Below, piece after piece: positions 17,137 to 25,158 of a stretch of DNA of 63,691 nucleotides. The notes beneath the pieces were generated by a model. It was not told where the DNA came from and made no database searches. It saw only the letters and a list, made by a program, of their open reading frames with translations. The translations under genes were made by a program, and so were the position numbers. The stretch's first letter is position 1, and the number at the start of each line of letters is the position of its first letter. The DNA is taken from contig QHWJ01000342.1 in assembly GCA_003222535.1 (NCBI GenBank), positions 1-63,691 of the forward strand, written 5' to 3'. This DNA is from Acidobacteriota bacterium. Its GTDB lineage: Bacteria; Acidobacteriota; Vicinamibacteria; Vicinamibacterales; CAVVIG01.

Positions 17137-18909
17137 ATGGACACGCCGGTCTCCGCCGCGCCGGCCAACCGAGGCGTCGGGCCGTCAGTCGTCGGCCAGC
17201 TGCTGCGCGATCGCAGCCTTCGGCTGGCGTCGGGGCTCGCCATCGCCGTCGCCATTCCCGTGGCGGTGCTGTTCTACTTTCAGTTCCGTTCGATCACGGA
17301 TCTCGGACGCTCGTCCGCCGTCGTCCTGCGGCAATTGAGCCAGGAGACCGCGGACGGCGTCGCGCAAAGCCTGCAGGACGTCTTGAAGACGCCGTACATC
17401 AACGTCCTGCTCCGCGTCTCGCAGGCGCAGACCGAGCCGCTCGACCTGCCGCTCATCGCGCCGACGATCGAGCAGGGGTTGGCGGCCCAGCCGTTCGTCA
17501 GCCGCTATTACGTGTGGTCGGACGAGACGAAGGATCATCGAGACGAGGTGCTGGCCTACGATCGCGAGCATCACGCCTTCACCGCGGATGTGCCCGAAGC
17601 CGCGATGATCGTCGCGCGCTTCCGCGAGCTCGCGCCGCAAAAGCACGCCATCGCCGTGTTCGAGACCCTGATCGACGGCCGCCGCACGTACTTTCAGGCG
17701 CAGTTGCGATTCAGGTTTCCGGCGCGCGACCGGCTGACCAGTTTCGTCGCCCTGCGCGTCGACGCCGAGCAGCTGCGCCGGGAATTCCTCCCCGCGTTCA
17801 TCATCGGGCGGCTGAAGACGGTCGAGGGGCCGACCGGTTTTCCGCCGCTCGCCGTGACGGTCATCGACAGCGGCGGCCGCGTGCTCTTTCCCGCCGGCGG
17901 ACCGGCGCCCAGGCAGCACGTTGACGAGCGAACGTTCCCGCTCGTCTTCTTCGAGCCGGAGCTCCAACGCTTCATCGCGCCCGAGGATCACAAGCTGGAA
18001 ACGTGGCGGCTGCTGACGGGCTACGGCGATCAGACGATTCCACAAATCATCGCGGCGCGGGCCCGCCCGCAGCGCGCCATGATGGCGATGCTGGCCGGTA
18101 TCATGGCGCTTGGCGTCTTTTTCGTCGTGCGCGCCGCGGCGCGCGAAGTCCGGCTCGCGGAGCTGCGATCGAATTTTGTCTCGAGCGTCTCGCACGACCT
18201 CAAGACGCCGCTGGCGCTCATCCAGCTGTTCGCCGAGACCCTCGAGCTCGGACGGCTGAAGAACACCGAGCGCGCGCACGAGTATTACCGCATCATCAAC
18301 AGCGAGGCGCGCAAGCTCACCGGGCTCATCAACAACCTGCTCGACTTCTCGAAGATCGAGGCGGGGCTGCGGAGCTACAAACGCGACCCGGTCGATCTGA
18401 CCGCGCTGACGCGCCGCGTGCTCGAGTCGCTCGACAGCCAGTTCCGCCACAATCAGTTCACGGTGACGTCACGGCTCGACGGCGACGTGCCGGTGCTCAT
18501 CGACGAGGAGGCCGCCGTGCAGGCGCTCGAGAACCTGATCTCGAATGCGATGAAGTACTCGCCCGAGCACCGCGACATCGTCGTCGAGGTCGTTCGCGCC
18601 GACCTTCACGGTGTCGTGCGCGTCACCGACCGGGGCATCGGCATTCCGGCACGGCTGCAGCGCAAGATCTTCAACAAGTTCTTCCGGATTCAGACCGACG
18701 CCGGCTCGGGCCCGCAGGGCACCGGCCTGGGGCTCGCGATAGTGGACCACGTGATGCGCGGACAGGGCGGGTTCGTGCGCGTCGACAGCGAACCGGGACG
18801 CGGCAGCACCTTCTCGCTCTACTTCCCGCTCTGCGCAGGAGAGACCCACGGTGACCAAACGCATTCTGGTGATCGAGGACGAGCCCCAGATGTTGCTCGG
18901 TCTGCGTGA
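17137..18909 (+). CDS. Membrane sensor histidine kinase
   Basis: 590 residues. TM1 at about 30-49 ([20 protein letters not shown]), an extracytoplasmic sensing domain of roughly 250 residues, TM2 at about 315-335 ([17 protein letters not shown]). Kinase core: H-box [16 protein letters not shown]-box [12 protein letters not shown]1 DRGIGIP, G2 GTGLGLAI. No HAMP domain is obvious between TM2 and the H-box. The 3' end overlaps the response regulator by 59 bp, so the two are translated together. Signal unknown. Confidence 0.9.
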   Translation: MDTPVSAAPANRGVGPSVVGQLLRDRSLRLASGLAIAVAIPVAVLFYFQFRSITDLGRSSAVVLRQLSQETADGVAQSLQDVLKTPYINVLLRVSQAQTEPLDLPLIAPTIEQGLAAQPFVSRYYVWSDETKDHRDEVLAYDREHHAFTADVPEAAMIVARFRELAPQKHAIAVFETLIDGRRTYFQAQLRFRFPARDRLTSFVALRVDAEQLRREFLPAFIIGRLKTVEGPTGFPPLAVTVIDSGGRVLFPAGGPAPRQHVDERTFPLVFFEPELQRFIAPEDHKLETWRLLTGYGDQTIPQIIAARARPQRAMMAMLAGIMALGVFFVVRAAAREVRLAELRSNFVSSVSHDLKTPLALIQLFAETLELGRLKNTERAHEYYRIINSEARKLTGLINNLLDFSKIEAGLRSYKRDPVDLTALTRRVLESLDSQFRHNQFTVTSRLDGDVPVLIDEEAAVQALENLISNAMKYSPEHRDIVVEVVRADLHGVVRVTDRGIGIPARLQRKIFNKFFRIQTDAGSGPQGTGLGLAIVDHVMRGQGGFVRVDSEPGRGSTFSLYFPLCAGETHGDQTHSGDRGRAPDVARSA

Positions 18910-19534
18910 CAATCTCGAGCTCGAGGGCTACGAGGTGGTCACGGCGTCGGACGGCGAGGACGGCCTCGCCAAGGCCATTTCGGCCTCGCCGGATCTGGTG
19001 ATTCTCGACATCACGCTGCCGCGCAAGAACGGCTTCGAGGTGTGCCGCGAGCTGCGCGCGCGCGCCAACCCGACGCCCGTCGTCATGCTCACGGCACGGT
19101 CGCAGGAAACCGAGAAAGTGCTCGGCCTCGAGCTGGGTGCCGACGACTACGTCACGAAGCCGTTCAGCATCACCGAGCTCCTGGCCCGCGTGCGCGCCGT
19201 GCTCCGGCGCGCCGGCGGACGGCCGTCGGGCCTCGAGACGTGCCGCATCGGCGACATCGAAGTCGACTTCAGGACCCATCAGGCGCACCGCGCCGGTCAG
19301 CGGATCGATTTCACGGCGCGCGAATTCGACCTCCTCCGTTATCTGGTGGGGCACACCGGGCAGGTGGTCACGCGCGAGCAGATCCTCAATCAGGTCTGGG
19401 GATATGAGGAATCGCCGACCACGCGGACGATCGACAACTTCGTCGCGAAGTTACGGCAGAAGATCGAGCGCGCGCCGCACGAGCCCGAGCACATCCTCAC
19501 CGTCCACGGCGCCGGCTATAAATTCGTCGGGTAA
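18851..19534 (+). CDS. OmpR-family response regulator
   Basis: 227 residues from GTG at 18851. Receiver domain with acidic pocket VIEDEP, phosphoacceptor LVILDITLP, switch MLTARS and K in YVTKPF. C-terminal winged helix (FTAREFDLLRYLVGHTGQVV; TRTIDNFVAKLRQKIE; VHGAGYKFVG). Cognate partner of the preceding kinase by overlap. Confidence 0.93.
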   Translation: MTKRILVIEDEPQMLLGLRDNLELEGYEVVTASDGEDGLAKAISASPDLVILDITLPRKNGFEVCRELRARANPTPVVMLTARSQETEKVLGLELGADDYVTKPFSITELLARVRAVLRRAGGRPSGLETCRIGDIEVDFRTHQAHRAGQRIDFTAREFDLLRYLVGHTGQVVTREQILNQVWGYEESPTTRTIDNFVAKLRQKIERAPHEPEHILTVHGAGYKFVG

Positions 19535-19589
19535 ACCAGGGAGCGCGCGGCAATGGGCCGTGCCGCGTCGGAGCTCGGCGGCACGTCGT

Positions 19590-19607
19590 GTCCGCCTCCG
19601 GGCGGAC
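19590..19607. repeat. GTCCGCC-TCCG-GGCGGAC palindrome
   Basis: Perfect 7-bp arms around TCCG, in the gap between the convergent response regulator and the next minus-strand gene. Resembles the GTCCGGCTTCAGCCGGAC palindromes elsewhere in the window. Confidence 0.6.
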
Positions 19608-19635
19608 CGGCGTCGGGTTCCCTTGAGGCCGGACT

Positions 19636-20109
19636 CTACGGTTCCAGCTTGCTGAGATCGAAGGACGCGTTTTCGATGCGAAGGGCCTTGAGCTTCGTCC
19701 CTTCGGGAACGCGGAATGGGAAGGTGCAGGAGAATTCGGGCACCGATCCGACGTCGACGAACGTGGCGGCGGTGTTGTACGCCTTGTCGGTCGTGTCGGT
19801 GATCGACGGCCGCTTCATCGGCGCCGGTCTGTAGGCCTGCGACACCTTGAACGCAACCGAGACGAGCGCGAACTGCTCACCCGGCCGCGTCACCGCGGTG
19901 ACGGTGTTCGAACCGGGGGGACAATCCCGTAGCGACGCGGTCGCCGCGCGCTCGACCTTCGTGACCGTGATGTCGAGTCCCGGAATCGAGGACGACTGGC
20001 CGGCGGCTGCGGCGGAGGCCGCAGTCACTGCGAGCGCAAAAAGGGGCCGTACCCCTTTTTCACGAAGACCGCTCAGAAAAAGGAGTACGGCCCCTTTTTG
20101 CGCGTGCAT
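19636..20109 (-). CDS. Small exported protein of unknown function
   Basis: 157 residues if begun at the ATG at 20109, which overlaps the upstream stop by one base. The first ~20 codons are, however, made by a long palindrome (20038-20100), so the functional start may be the GTG reading [19 protein letters not shown], a good signal peptide. The mature part (about 125 residues) is beta-rich: LDITVTKVERAATASLRDCP, FALVSVAFKVSQAYRPAP, and a FRVPEGTKLKALRIENASFD end, which looks like a DUF4352-type or telomeric-repeat-factor-like secreted immunoglobulin-fold domain. Function unknown. Confidence 0.65.
   Translation of the reverse strand: MHAQKGAVLLFLSGLREKGVRPLFALAVTAASAAAAGQSSSIPGLDITVTKVERAATASLRDCPPGSNTVTAVTRPGEQFALVSVAFKVSQAYRPAPMKRPSITDTTDKAYNTAATFVDVGSVPEFSCTFPFRVPEGTKLKALRIENASFDLSKLEP
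20038..20100. repeat. 63-bp palindromic element with A5/T5 ends
   Basis: AAAAAGGGGCCGTACCCCTT (20038 on) and its near-perfect inverse ending GTACGGCCCCTTTTT at 20099 form arms of about 24 bp around a 14-bp loop. It has T-tracts at both ends like a two-way terminator, but it lies inside the start of an ORF, so an inserted REP-like element is more likely. Confidence 0.8.
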
Positions 20110-20921
20110 TAGAGCGGCTGATCGGGCCGCGACAGCGTGCGCCACATGTGAGCGCTCGGGCTGTTGTCGAAGCCGAGCCCTTCCTTCGGCTGCTTGAAAT
20201 GGCGGCCGATGATGTCTTCGAACGGGTCGATGGAGACCTTGGCGTTCGGATCGAACGCGTAGAGATCGTTCACCGTCACGAGCCGCGGCTCCATGTACCA
20301 CTTGTGGTTCTTGAGCATCTTGTACGTGTCCGCGATGTACTGGGGCGGCTGATAGTCGTGGCCGAAGATCCGGTAGTACTGATCCGGATACTCGTAGCCG
20401 GCGTCGTCGTCCGCATAGAAGCGCAGCGTCTGGTGATAGCGGATCGCGAAGGCGCTCTTCTCCGGAATGTAGGGCTCGAACAATTGCGCGCCCCACCAGC
20501 CGTGATCCGGCTTGATGAGCGAGAGCACGCAGTCGTGGAGCAGACACGCCAGGATGATCTCCTCGGACATGCCGGTCTTCATCGCGCGCGTCGCGCTCTG
20601 AAGCACGTGATTCGCCGGCGCGAAGCGGAGCCTGAAGAAGTCGTGCAGCGTCGGCTTGTCGGGCATCTTCTCGAGGATCTTCACGTTGCCGCGGCTGGAG
20701 GTGAAGACCGAGCCCGCGCCGCGGCGGAACGGCCGCGTTTCGATCTGGGCCTCGATCTCGGCGACCGTCGGGAATTTTTCGGGCTGCTGGGCGGCGACGC
20801 CGGCGTCCAGCTTCTCTTCCATGTAATGCTCGAGCGCGTCTGCCTTCGCCTCATGATCCATGAGGTTGACGGCCGCCACGCCGCCGAGACTGGCAATGAA
20901 GGCTCTTCGATCGATCTCCAT
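20109..20921 (-). CDS. Tat-exported HD-domain protein, possibly a PhnZ/MIOX-like oxygenase
   Basis: 270 residues from ATG at 20921. Twin-arginine-like leader MEIDRRAFIASLGGVAAVNL. HD-type metal motifs: H in PANHVLQSATRAMKTG, the HD pair in EIILACLLHDCVLS, H in KPDHGWWGAQLFEPYIPE, H in AIRYHQTLRFYADD. That order and the DHG-x-x-GA segment resemble HD-domain di-iron oxygenases (PhnZ, inositol oxygenase) more than phosphohydrolases; this is inference. Export of such an enzyme is unusual. Coupled by TAATG to the next gene. Confidence 0.6.
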   Translation of the reverse strand: MEIDRRAFIASLGGVAAVNLMDHEAKADALEHYMEEKLDAGVAAQQPEKFPTVAEIEAQIETRPFRRGAGSVFTSSRGNVKILEKMPDKPTLHDFFRLRFAPANHVLQSATRAMKTGMSEEIILACLLHDCVLSLIKPDHGWWGAQLFEPYIPEKSAFAIRYHQTLRFYADDDAGYEYPDQYYRIFGHDYQPPQYIADTYKMLKNHKWYMEPRLVTVNDLYAFDPNAKVSIDPFEDIIGRHFKQPKEGLGFDNSPSAHMWRTLSRPDQPL

Positions 20922-21214
20922 GCTGACCTCCTGTAGGGACAGCGAAAGGCTACGCCCTTCCCCCCGCGGTTTCAACGGAAAAAGCGGGCCTGGGACTCTG
21001 AAATGCCCAGTCCTTCCCCCGAATTGCTGCATTGCATGCTCGACGTCTCGTGCTCAAGACACTGTCCGGGGGCCGCCGTCACGGCGACGCCATCGCCCGG
21101 GCATCGAAGACGCCACCGAGGCCGCGTCGCCACACTCATCGGCGTGGCGCGCCGCGGCTGTCGATCCGACCCGCGCGCTGAAGTCGGAGTAATCGCCGGT
21201 CCCCAGTCCCCCCT
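20922..21214. other. Intergenic gap with no supported gene
   Basis: Open frames here have no family resemblance and composition is that of the surrounding DNA. The part nearest 20922 should hold the promoter of the HD-domain gene, but no convincing -35/-10 pair was seen. Confidence 0.4.
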
Positions 21215-21263
21215 TTGGTCGTTGGTCGTTGGTCGTTGGTCGTTGGTCCTTGGTCGTTAGTCC
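21215..21263. repeat. Left TTGGTCG array next to the four-helix-bundle gene
   Basis: Five or six tandem GTTGGTC/CTTGGTC units that end at the stop codon of the gene at 21264. Near-inverse of the array at 21691-21744. Confidence 0.8.
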
Positions 21264-21644
21264 CTACCCGCGATCGCGGCGATCCGCTTTGACCAGCTCT
21301 CGGATCCACTTCGTCAGCCTCTTTCCGATCACGACGTATCGATCACAAAGACTTGCGCTCTCTTCAGCCGTGATGTGACGTCGACCGCGGGCCACTTGGA
21401 GGTGGGTTCCCATCTCATTACAGGAGCCCCGCGCCACCCGTTGGTAGTGGGCGCAGTGACGATCCGTTCCCTGGCCGAACCCTTCGCTGATAAGGGCTGG
21501 AATTCGCGCCGAACAATCGGCCAACTGGTTCCGCAGCTCGGGGTCCCGTCGAACGCTTGGGCGCTCCAGAATCGCAGAAACCGCATCTGCCGCTTCGAGC
21601 GCTTGTTGATAAACCTGCAAATCTTCGAGCGATTTGATGATCAT
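21264..21644 (-). CDS. Four-helix-bundle protein (S23 / 23S-rRNA intervening-sequence family)
   Basis: 126 residues. Family pattern is clear: IKSLEDLQVYQQALEAADAV at the start, PELRNQLADCSARIPALISE, GFGQGT followed by YQRVARGSCNEMGTHLQVAR, and a final helix RYVVIGKRLTKWIREL. Members of this family are known from intervening sequences in 23S rRNA genes and as stand-alone small genes; molecular function is unknown. Here it stands between two inverted arrays of 7-bp repeats, the left one ending at the stop codon, as if it were the loop cargo of an array. Confidence 0.88.
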   Translation of the reverse strand: MIIKSLEDLQVYQQALEAADAVSAILERPSVRRDPELRNQLADCSARIPALISEGFGQGTDRHCAHYQRVARGSCNEMGTHLQVARGRRHITAEESASLCDRYVVIGKRLTKWIRELVKADRRDRG

Positions 21645-21690
21645 TCTGGGACGGATCGCATACTCCGTACCCGACGAATGAGCAGCAAGC

Positions 21691-21744
21691 CGACTAACGA
21701 CTAACGACTAACGACTAACGACTAACGACTAACGACTAATAACC
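21691..21744. repeat. Right CGACTAA array next to the four-helix-bundle gene
   Basis: Seven tandem ACGACTA units. Its reverse complement is GTTAGTC, one base from the left unit GTTGGTC, so the two arrays make an inverted pair around the gene. Confidence 0.85.
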
Positions 21745-21749
21745 AATGA

Positions 21750-22154
21750 CTATTTGTTCTCCACGACGACGAGCTCGATCGTCTTGTCGGTGTCGTTGAC
21801 GTCCTTGTGCATCTCGCCTGGCGGCATTGGCGCTTGCCAGTACGCCTTGCCTGCCTCGTAGCGCGTCACCGTCTTGTGGCCGTCTGGCGACACGGTCGTC
21901 AGGTCGCCGCCAACGATGCCGATCACCGTGCGGAAGCGATCGTGTCTGTGCAGCGTCGATTCGCTGTGCGGGGGGATGACGCTCTTCCACGATACCGCGC
22001 GAGCGTTCTCGAACTGCGGCACGCGCGTCATGTCGGCCTTCTGCGCAACGTTCCGGCTGAAGCCGGACACTACCGCAGTGGCGACGGGCCGGCTAAAGCC
22101 GGACATTACCGAGATCATGACAACCCCGCACGCCCGAGCGACGCCTCGTCTCAT
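21750..22154 (-). CDS. Exported cupin-domain protein with palindromes in its leader region
   Basis: 134 residues. N-terminal ~40 residues include MSGFSRPVATAVVSGFSR, which is two translated copies of a REP-like palindrome. The rest is a small cupin barrel: WKSVIPPHSESTLHRHDRFR (metal-binding H-x-H), TVIGIVGGDL, AYWQAPMPPGEMHKDVND (second histidine) and the end TIELVVVENK. The signal peptide has been extended or remade by the repeat; an earlier start codon inside could also be used. Confidence 0.75.
   Translation of the reverse strand: MRRGVARACGVVMISVMSGFSRPVATAVVSGFSRNVAQKADMTRVPQFENARAVSWKSVIPPHSESTLHRHDRFRTVIGIVGGDLTTVSPDGHKTVTRYEAGKAYWQAPMPPGEMHKDVNDTDKTIELVVVENK
22052..22102. repeat. 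Two REP-like palindromes inside the cupin gene
   Basis: TCCGGCTGAAGCCGGA at 22052-22067 and CCGGCTAAAGCCGG at 22089-22102. Both are in the frame that reads SGFSR on the minus strand. Confidence 0.85.
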
Positions 22155-22221
22155 CGCCTCCTCCTGCCCCTCGCGCTGCCTGCCCTAACTTCCCGTCCTA
22201 CCGTTCTCGCCATAACTCCGC

Positions 22222-22416
22222 CTACTGGCCCACCCGCTCCTCGAGGCCGAGCAGGCGCGCGGCGTTGCCACAGCGGACCAGCAGCATGCCGGAAAAAGTC
22301 GGGACGGCTCTGCTGACTTCGGACGGCTGCACGAAGATCGACGAGCCCACGATCGTGCCGACGACCATGGCGGTCGCCTGCGTCGGGCCGATGGTCCGCG
22401 CGAGTGTAGACGGCAT
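22222..22416 (-). pseudogene. N-terminal remnant of an APC-type amino-acid permease
   Basis: From ATG at 22416: STLARTIGPTQATAMVVGTI then VGSSIFVQPSEVSRAVP and SGMLLV, the first transmembrane helix and unwound G-T-I-V-G-S-S segment of amino-acid/polyamine permeases. Homology stops after LLV, where RCGNAARLLGLEERVGQ and a stop follow. Only about 50 of the expected ~450 residues remain. Confidence 0.7.
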
Positions 22417-22442
22417 AAAGCCCGGCTGAAGCGGCACGACGT

Positions 22443-22465
22443 AGCGCGAAGGCTTTAGCCGAGCG
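22443..22465. repeat. AGCGCGAAGGCTTTAGCCGAGCG palindromic element (family 2)
   Basis: Contains GGCTTTAGCC with conserved flanks. Near-identical copies at 60351-60373 and 62359-62381. Confidence 0.75.
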
Positions 22466-22472
22466 GATGCTA

Positions 22473-24029
22473 TCACCGAACTGGCGGCGGCTGGCCCGTC
22501 GTCTGCTGATAGATCGACTGGATGGTTGCGAAGGTGTCGGCCTCCGCAGCGGTCTTGTCCGTTCGATACCGCTTGACCCGCGCGAAGCGGAGCGCGAACC
22601 CGCCGGGATAGTGCGGGCTCGCCTGGATATCGTTGAACGCGATCTCGGCGACGACCTCGGGACGCATGTAGACGGTGCGCTCGTCGCGGCCGATCTCGAT
22701 CTCGAGAAACGTCTTCGTCTGCCAGGCGAGCATCTCGTCGGTCAGCCCCTTGAACGTCTTGCCGAGCATGACGAAGCCGCCCCGCTCGACGTCCCGCGCG
22801 CCGAGATGCAGGTTGCTGAGTGTGCCGCGACGCCGTCCGCTGCCCCACTCCGCCGCCAGGATCACGAGATCGAGCGTCCGCGCCTGCTTCACCTTCAGCC
22901 ACGCCTGGCCCCTCCGCCCCGCCGCATACACCCCGTCGACGGACTTCGCCATCACGCCTTCGTGGCCCGTGGCCAGCGCCCGCGCGGCGAACGAGGCGGC
23001 CGCGTCGGCGCTCGACGTCAGCAACCGGGGCACCAGATTCGCGGCCGTGACGTGCGCCCCGAGGAGCGACACACGGCGCGTGAGCGGCTCGTCCACGAGC
23101 GGCTCGCCATCGAGAAACAACGCATCGAAGAACATCGGCGTGATCGGCAGATCCTTCTTCAGGCTCTCGACGTCGAGCTTGCGGCCGAAGCGCCGCATCG
23201 TGATCTGAAACGGGTGTGGGCTGCCGTCCGGCCGCAACGCGATCGCTTCGCCGTCGAGCACAATCTCGCGCGCCGGCATCGCGCGCACAACCGTCACGAC
23301 TTCGGGCACGGCGATCGTGACGTCGCGCAGGTTCCGCGAGTAGACCTTCACCTCGTCGCCGACCTTGTGGACCTGAATGCGCGCGCCGTCGAGCTTGTAT
23401 TCGAACGAGGCCTCGCCCAGCGTGGCGAGCGCCTCGCCGACGCCGGCCGCCGAATCGGCCAGCATCGGCTGCACTGGTTGAAATGGGCGGAGGATGAACT
23501 GGGAAAGCGCTCGGTCGCCGTCGACGATCGCGGTCCGCGCGACCGGCGCGAGATCGCCGGCGAGCATCGCCGCGCGTCGGATCCGCGCCGCCGCGATGCC
23601 GGACGCGCGCGCCACGGCGTCCATCAGGACGCCCTCGAGCGCCCCCTGCCGCAGCTCGCCAAAAAGCAGGCGGATCAGAAAGTCCTGCTCGTCGGGCGTG
23701 GCGCGTCCGAGCAGCTGGCGAAGCAGCTGCGACCGCGACGCAACGGATCCGGCGCCCGACGCCTCCGCGATCCGGTCGAAGGCCGCGTCCACGTCACCGA
23801 GCTCGAGCGACGGCGCGTCCGCCGGCGGCACGTCCCGCATCGCAGACAGCAGGGCGCCACCAATGCCCATCCGGCCCTGACGCGCTTCGCCGCTCAGAAA
23901 CGCGATGACCATCGCGATGTCCCCGGACTGCGCACGTTTGAGGAGCTCCGCCAGGTGAGCGATCTTCTCCAGGCGGCCGGCCGTGTCCGACACGGCGCGC
24001 GACACCGCGACGATGTCGGCGAGACGCAC
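22473..24029 (-). CDS. ATP-dependent DNA ligase (LigB-like)
   Basis: 518 residues from GTG at 24029 (reading VRLADIVAVSRAVSDTAGR). Adenylated lysine in FEYKLDGARIQVHK (KxDG), then SRNLRDVT, EIVLDGEAIA, FFDALFLDGE, EGVMAKSVDGVY and WLKVKQARTLDLVILA: all six nucleotidyltransferase motifs in order, preceded by the N-terminal DNA-binding domain and followed by the OB domain. Size fits actinobacterial-type LigB (about 510). An in-frame extension to 24251 is possible, but it includes HVVSGVSRTD, a translated REP palindrome, so the shorter start is preferred. Probably a repair or accessory ligase next to NAD-dependent LigA elsewhere. Confidence 0.88.
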   Translation of the reverse strand: MRLADIVAVSRAVSDTAGRLEKIAHLAELLKRAQSGDIAMVIAFLSGEARQGRMGIGGALLSAMRDVPPADAPSLELGDVDAAFDRIAEASGAGSVASRSQLLRQLLGRATPDEQDFLIRLLFGELRQGALEGVLMDAVARASGIAAARIRRAAMLAGDLAPVARTAIVDGDRALSQFILRPFQPVQPMLADSAAGVGEALATLGEASFEYKLDGARIQVHKVGDEVKVYSRNLRDVTIAVPEVVTVVRAMPAREIVLDGEAIALRPDGSPHPFQITMRRFGRKLDVESLKKDLPITPMFFDALFLDGEPLVDEPLTRRVSLLGAHVTAANLVPRLLTSSADAAASFAARALATGHEGVMAKSVDGVYAAGRRGQAWLKVKQARTLDLVILAAEWGSGRRRGTLSNLHLGARDVERGGFVMLGKTFKGLTDEMLAWQTKTFLEIEIGRDERTVYMRPEVVAEIAFNDIQASPHYPGGFALRFARVKRYRTDKTAAEADTFATIQSIYQQTTGQPPPVR

Positions 24030-24071
24030 AGCCGATCGTAACAAATCTCGATTGCGAGCCTGTTGTATGTC

Positions 24072-24091
24072 TGTCCGGCTGACGCCGGACA
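24072..24091. repeat. TGTCCGGC-TGAC-GCCGGACA palindrome upstream of the ligase start
   Basis: Perfect 8-bp arms. Lies between the two possible ligase starts and encodes VSGVSR if the long start is used. Confidence 0.85.
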
Positions 24092-24260
24092 CGACATGCT
24101 CGAGCGCAGCGACATCAATCATCGAGCGCGGCGACATCGAGAATCGGGACCGACCGGCCATCGCGGCAAAGCTGAGTGCTGATTCGCCGTCAGAGCGTCG
24201 CGCAGGGGCACTCTGAGGCACCGGCGACATGCGCCCGGCGCGAGACGACATGCGTTCGGG

Positions 24261-25025
24261 CTAGTCCCTGGTCCTCAGCTTCCGGAACAGCATGGCGACC
24301 GGATCGTACAGCTGGTCGATGACACGCTCCTTCAACGGAATGATCGCGTTGTCGGTGATCGTGATGCTCTCCGGGCAGACCTTGGTGCAGCACTTGGTGA
24401 TGTTGCAATACCCGACGCCGTGGGCGCGCTTCAAATCAGGAATGCGGTTTTCCGTGTCCAGCGGGTGCATCTCCAGTGCCGCCGCATAGACGAGATGGCG
24501 CGGTCCGATGAACGCATCGAACATCTGATGGTCGCGGAGCACGTGGCAGACGTCCTGGCACAGGAAGCACTCGATGCACTTCCGGAACTCCTGCACGCGT
24601 TCCACATCGCCTTGCGCGATGCGCCACGTGCCATCCGGCGCATCCGGAGGCCTCGGCTTGAAACGCTTGATGCGTTTCTTCGCCTCGAAGTTCCACGAGA
24701 CGTCGGTGACGAGGTCCCTGATCAAAGGAAAGGCGTGCATCGGCCCGACCGTCACGGGCACCGACAGGTCGAGCTGGTTGAGTCGCGTCATGCACATCAG
24801 ACGCGGGTTCCCGTTCACTTCGGCCGAACAGGACCCGCATTTCCCGGCTTTACAGTTCCAGCGAACCGCGAGATCGTTCGCCTGCTCCGCCTGAATCTGA
24901 TGCACGGCGTCGAGGACCACCATTCCTTCCGAAACCTTCGTCGGATAGTCCTGGAACGTCCCGCCCTGCGCGTCGCCCCTCCAGATTCTGAACGTCGCCC
25001 TCTCCGCAGCCATCAGCCCTCGCAT
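24261..25025 (-). CDS. sdhB: Succinate dehydrogenase iron-sulfur subunit
   Basis: 254 residues from ATG at 25025. [2Fe-2S] domain with CKAGKCGSCSAEVNG and a fourth Cys 8 residues on (RLMC); then CIECFLCQDVCHVLR and CCTKVCPESITITDN for the [4Fe-4S] and [3Fe-4S] clusters. The sequence layout and partner genes match the Sdh1 class of Actinobacteria. Transfers electrons from the flavoprotein to quinone. It is last in the operon, after a repeat-filled gap. Confidence 0.92.
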   Translation of the reverse strand: MRGLMAAERATFRIWRGDAQGGTFQDYPTKVSEGMVVLDAVHQIQAEQANDLAVRWNCKAGKCGSCSAEVNGNPRLMCMTRLNQLDLSVPVTVGPMHAFPLIRDLVTDVSWNFEAKKRIKRFKPRPPDAPDGTWRIAQGDVERVQEFRKCIECFLCQDVCHVLRDHQMFDAFIGPRHLVYAAALEMHPLDTENRIPDLKRAHGVGYCNITKCCTKVCPESITITDNAIIPLKERVIDQLYDPVAMLFRKLRTRD

Positions 25026-25027
25026 TG

Positions 25028-25157
25028 CTAATCTGGTAATTGGATAATCTGGTAATCGGGTAATTGGATTGGAATTGGATTGGAATTGGATTGGGGAATT
25101 GACGCTCAATCACCAATTCAATTACCCGATTACCAGATTACTCGATTACCAGATTCA
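25028..25157. repeat. Two-armed GGTAATTGGAT/TACCAGATTA array between sdhA and sdhB
   Basis: Left: TCTGGTAATTGGATAATCTG and three TTGGATTGGAA units; right: CAATTACCCGATTACCAGAT repeated with ACTCGATTACCAGAT. Interrupts an otherwise tight operon by 133 bp. Confidence 0.8.
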
Positions 25158-25158
25158 T

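Noticed and set aside
21215-21744. CRISPR or phage attachment site around the four-helix-bundle gene
   Set aside because: 7-bp tandem units in inverted orientation do not fit either; they match the array family seen across the window.
22473-24041. 524-residue plus-strand ORF opposite the ligase
   Set aside because: Shadow frame; the ligase motifs are all on the minus strand.
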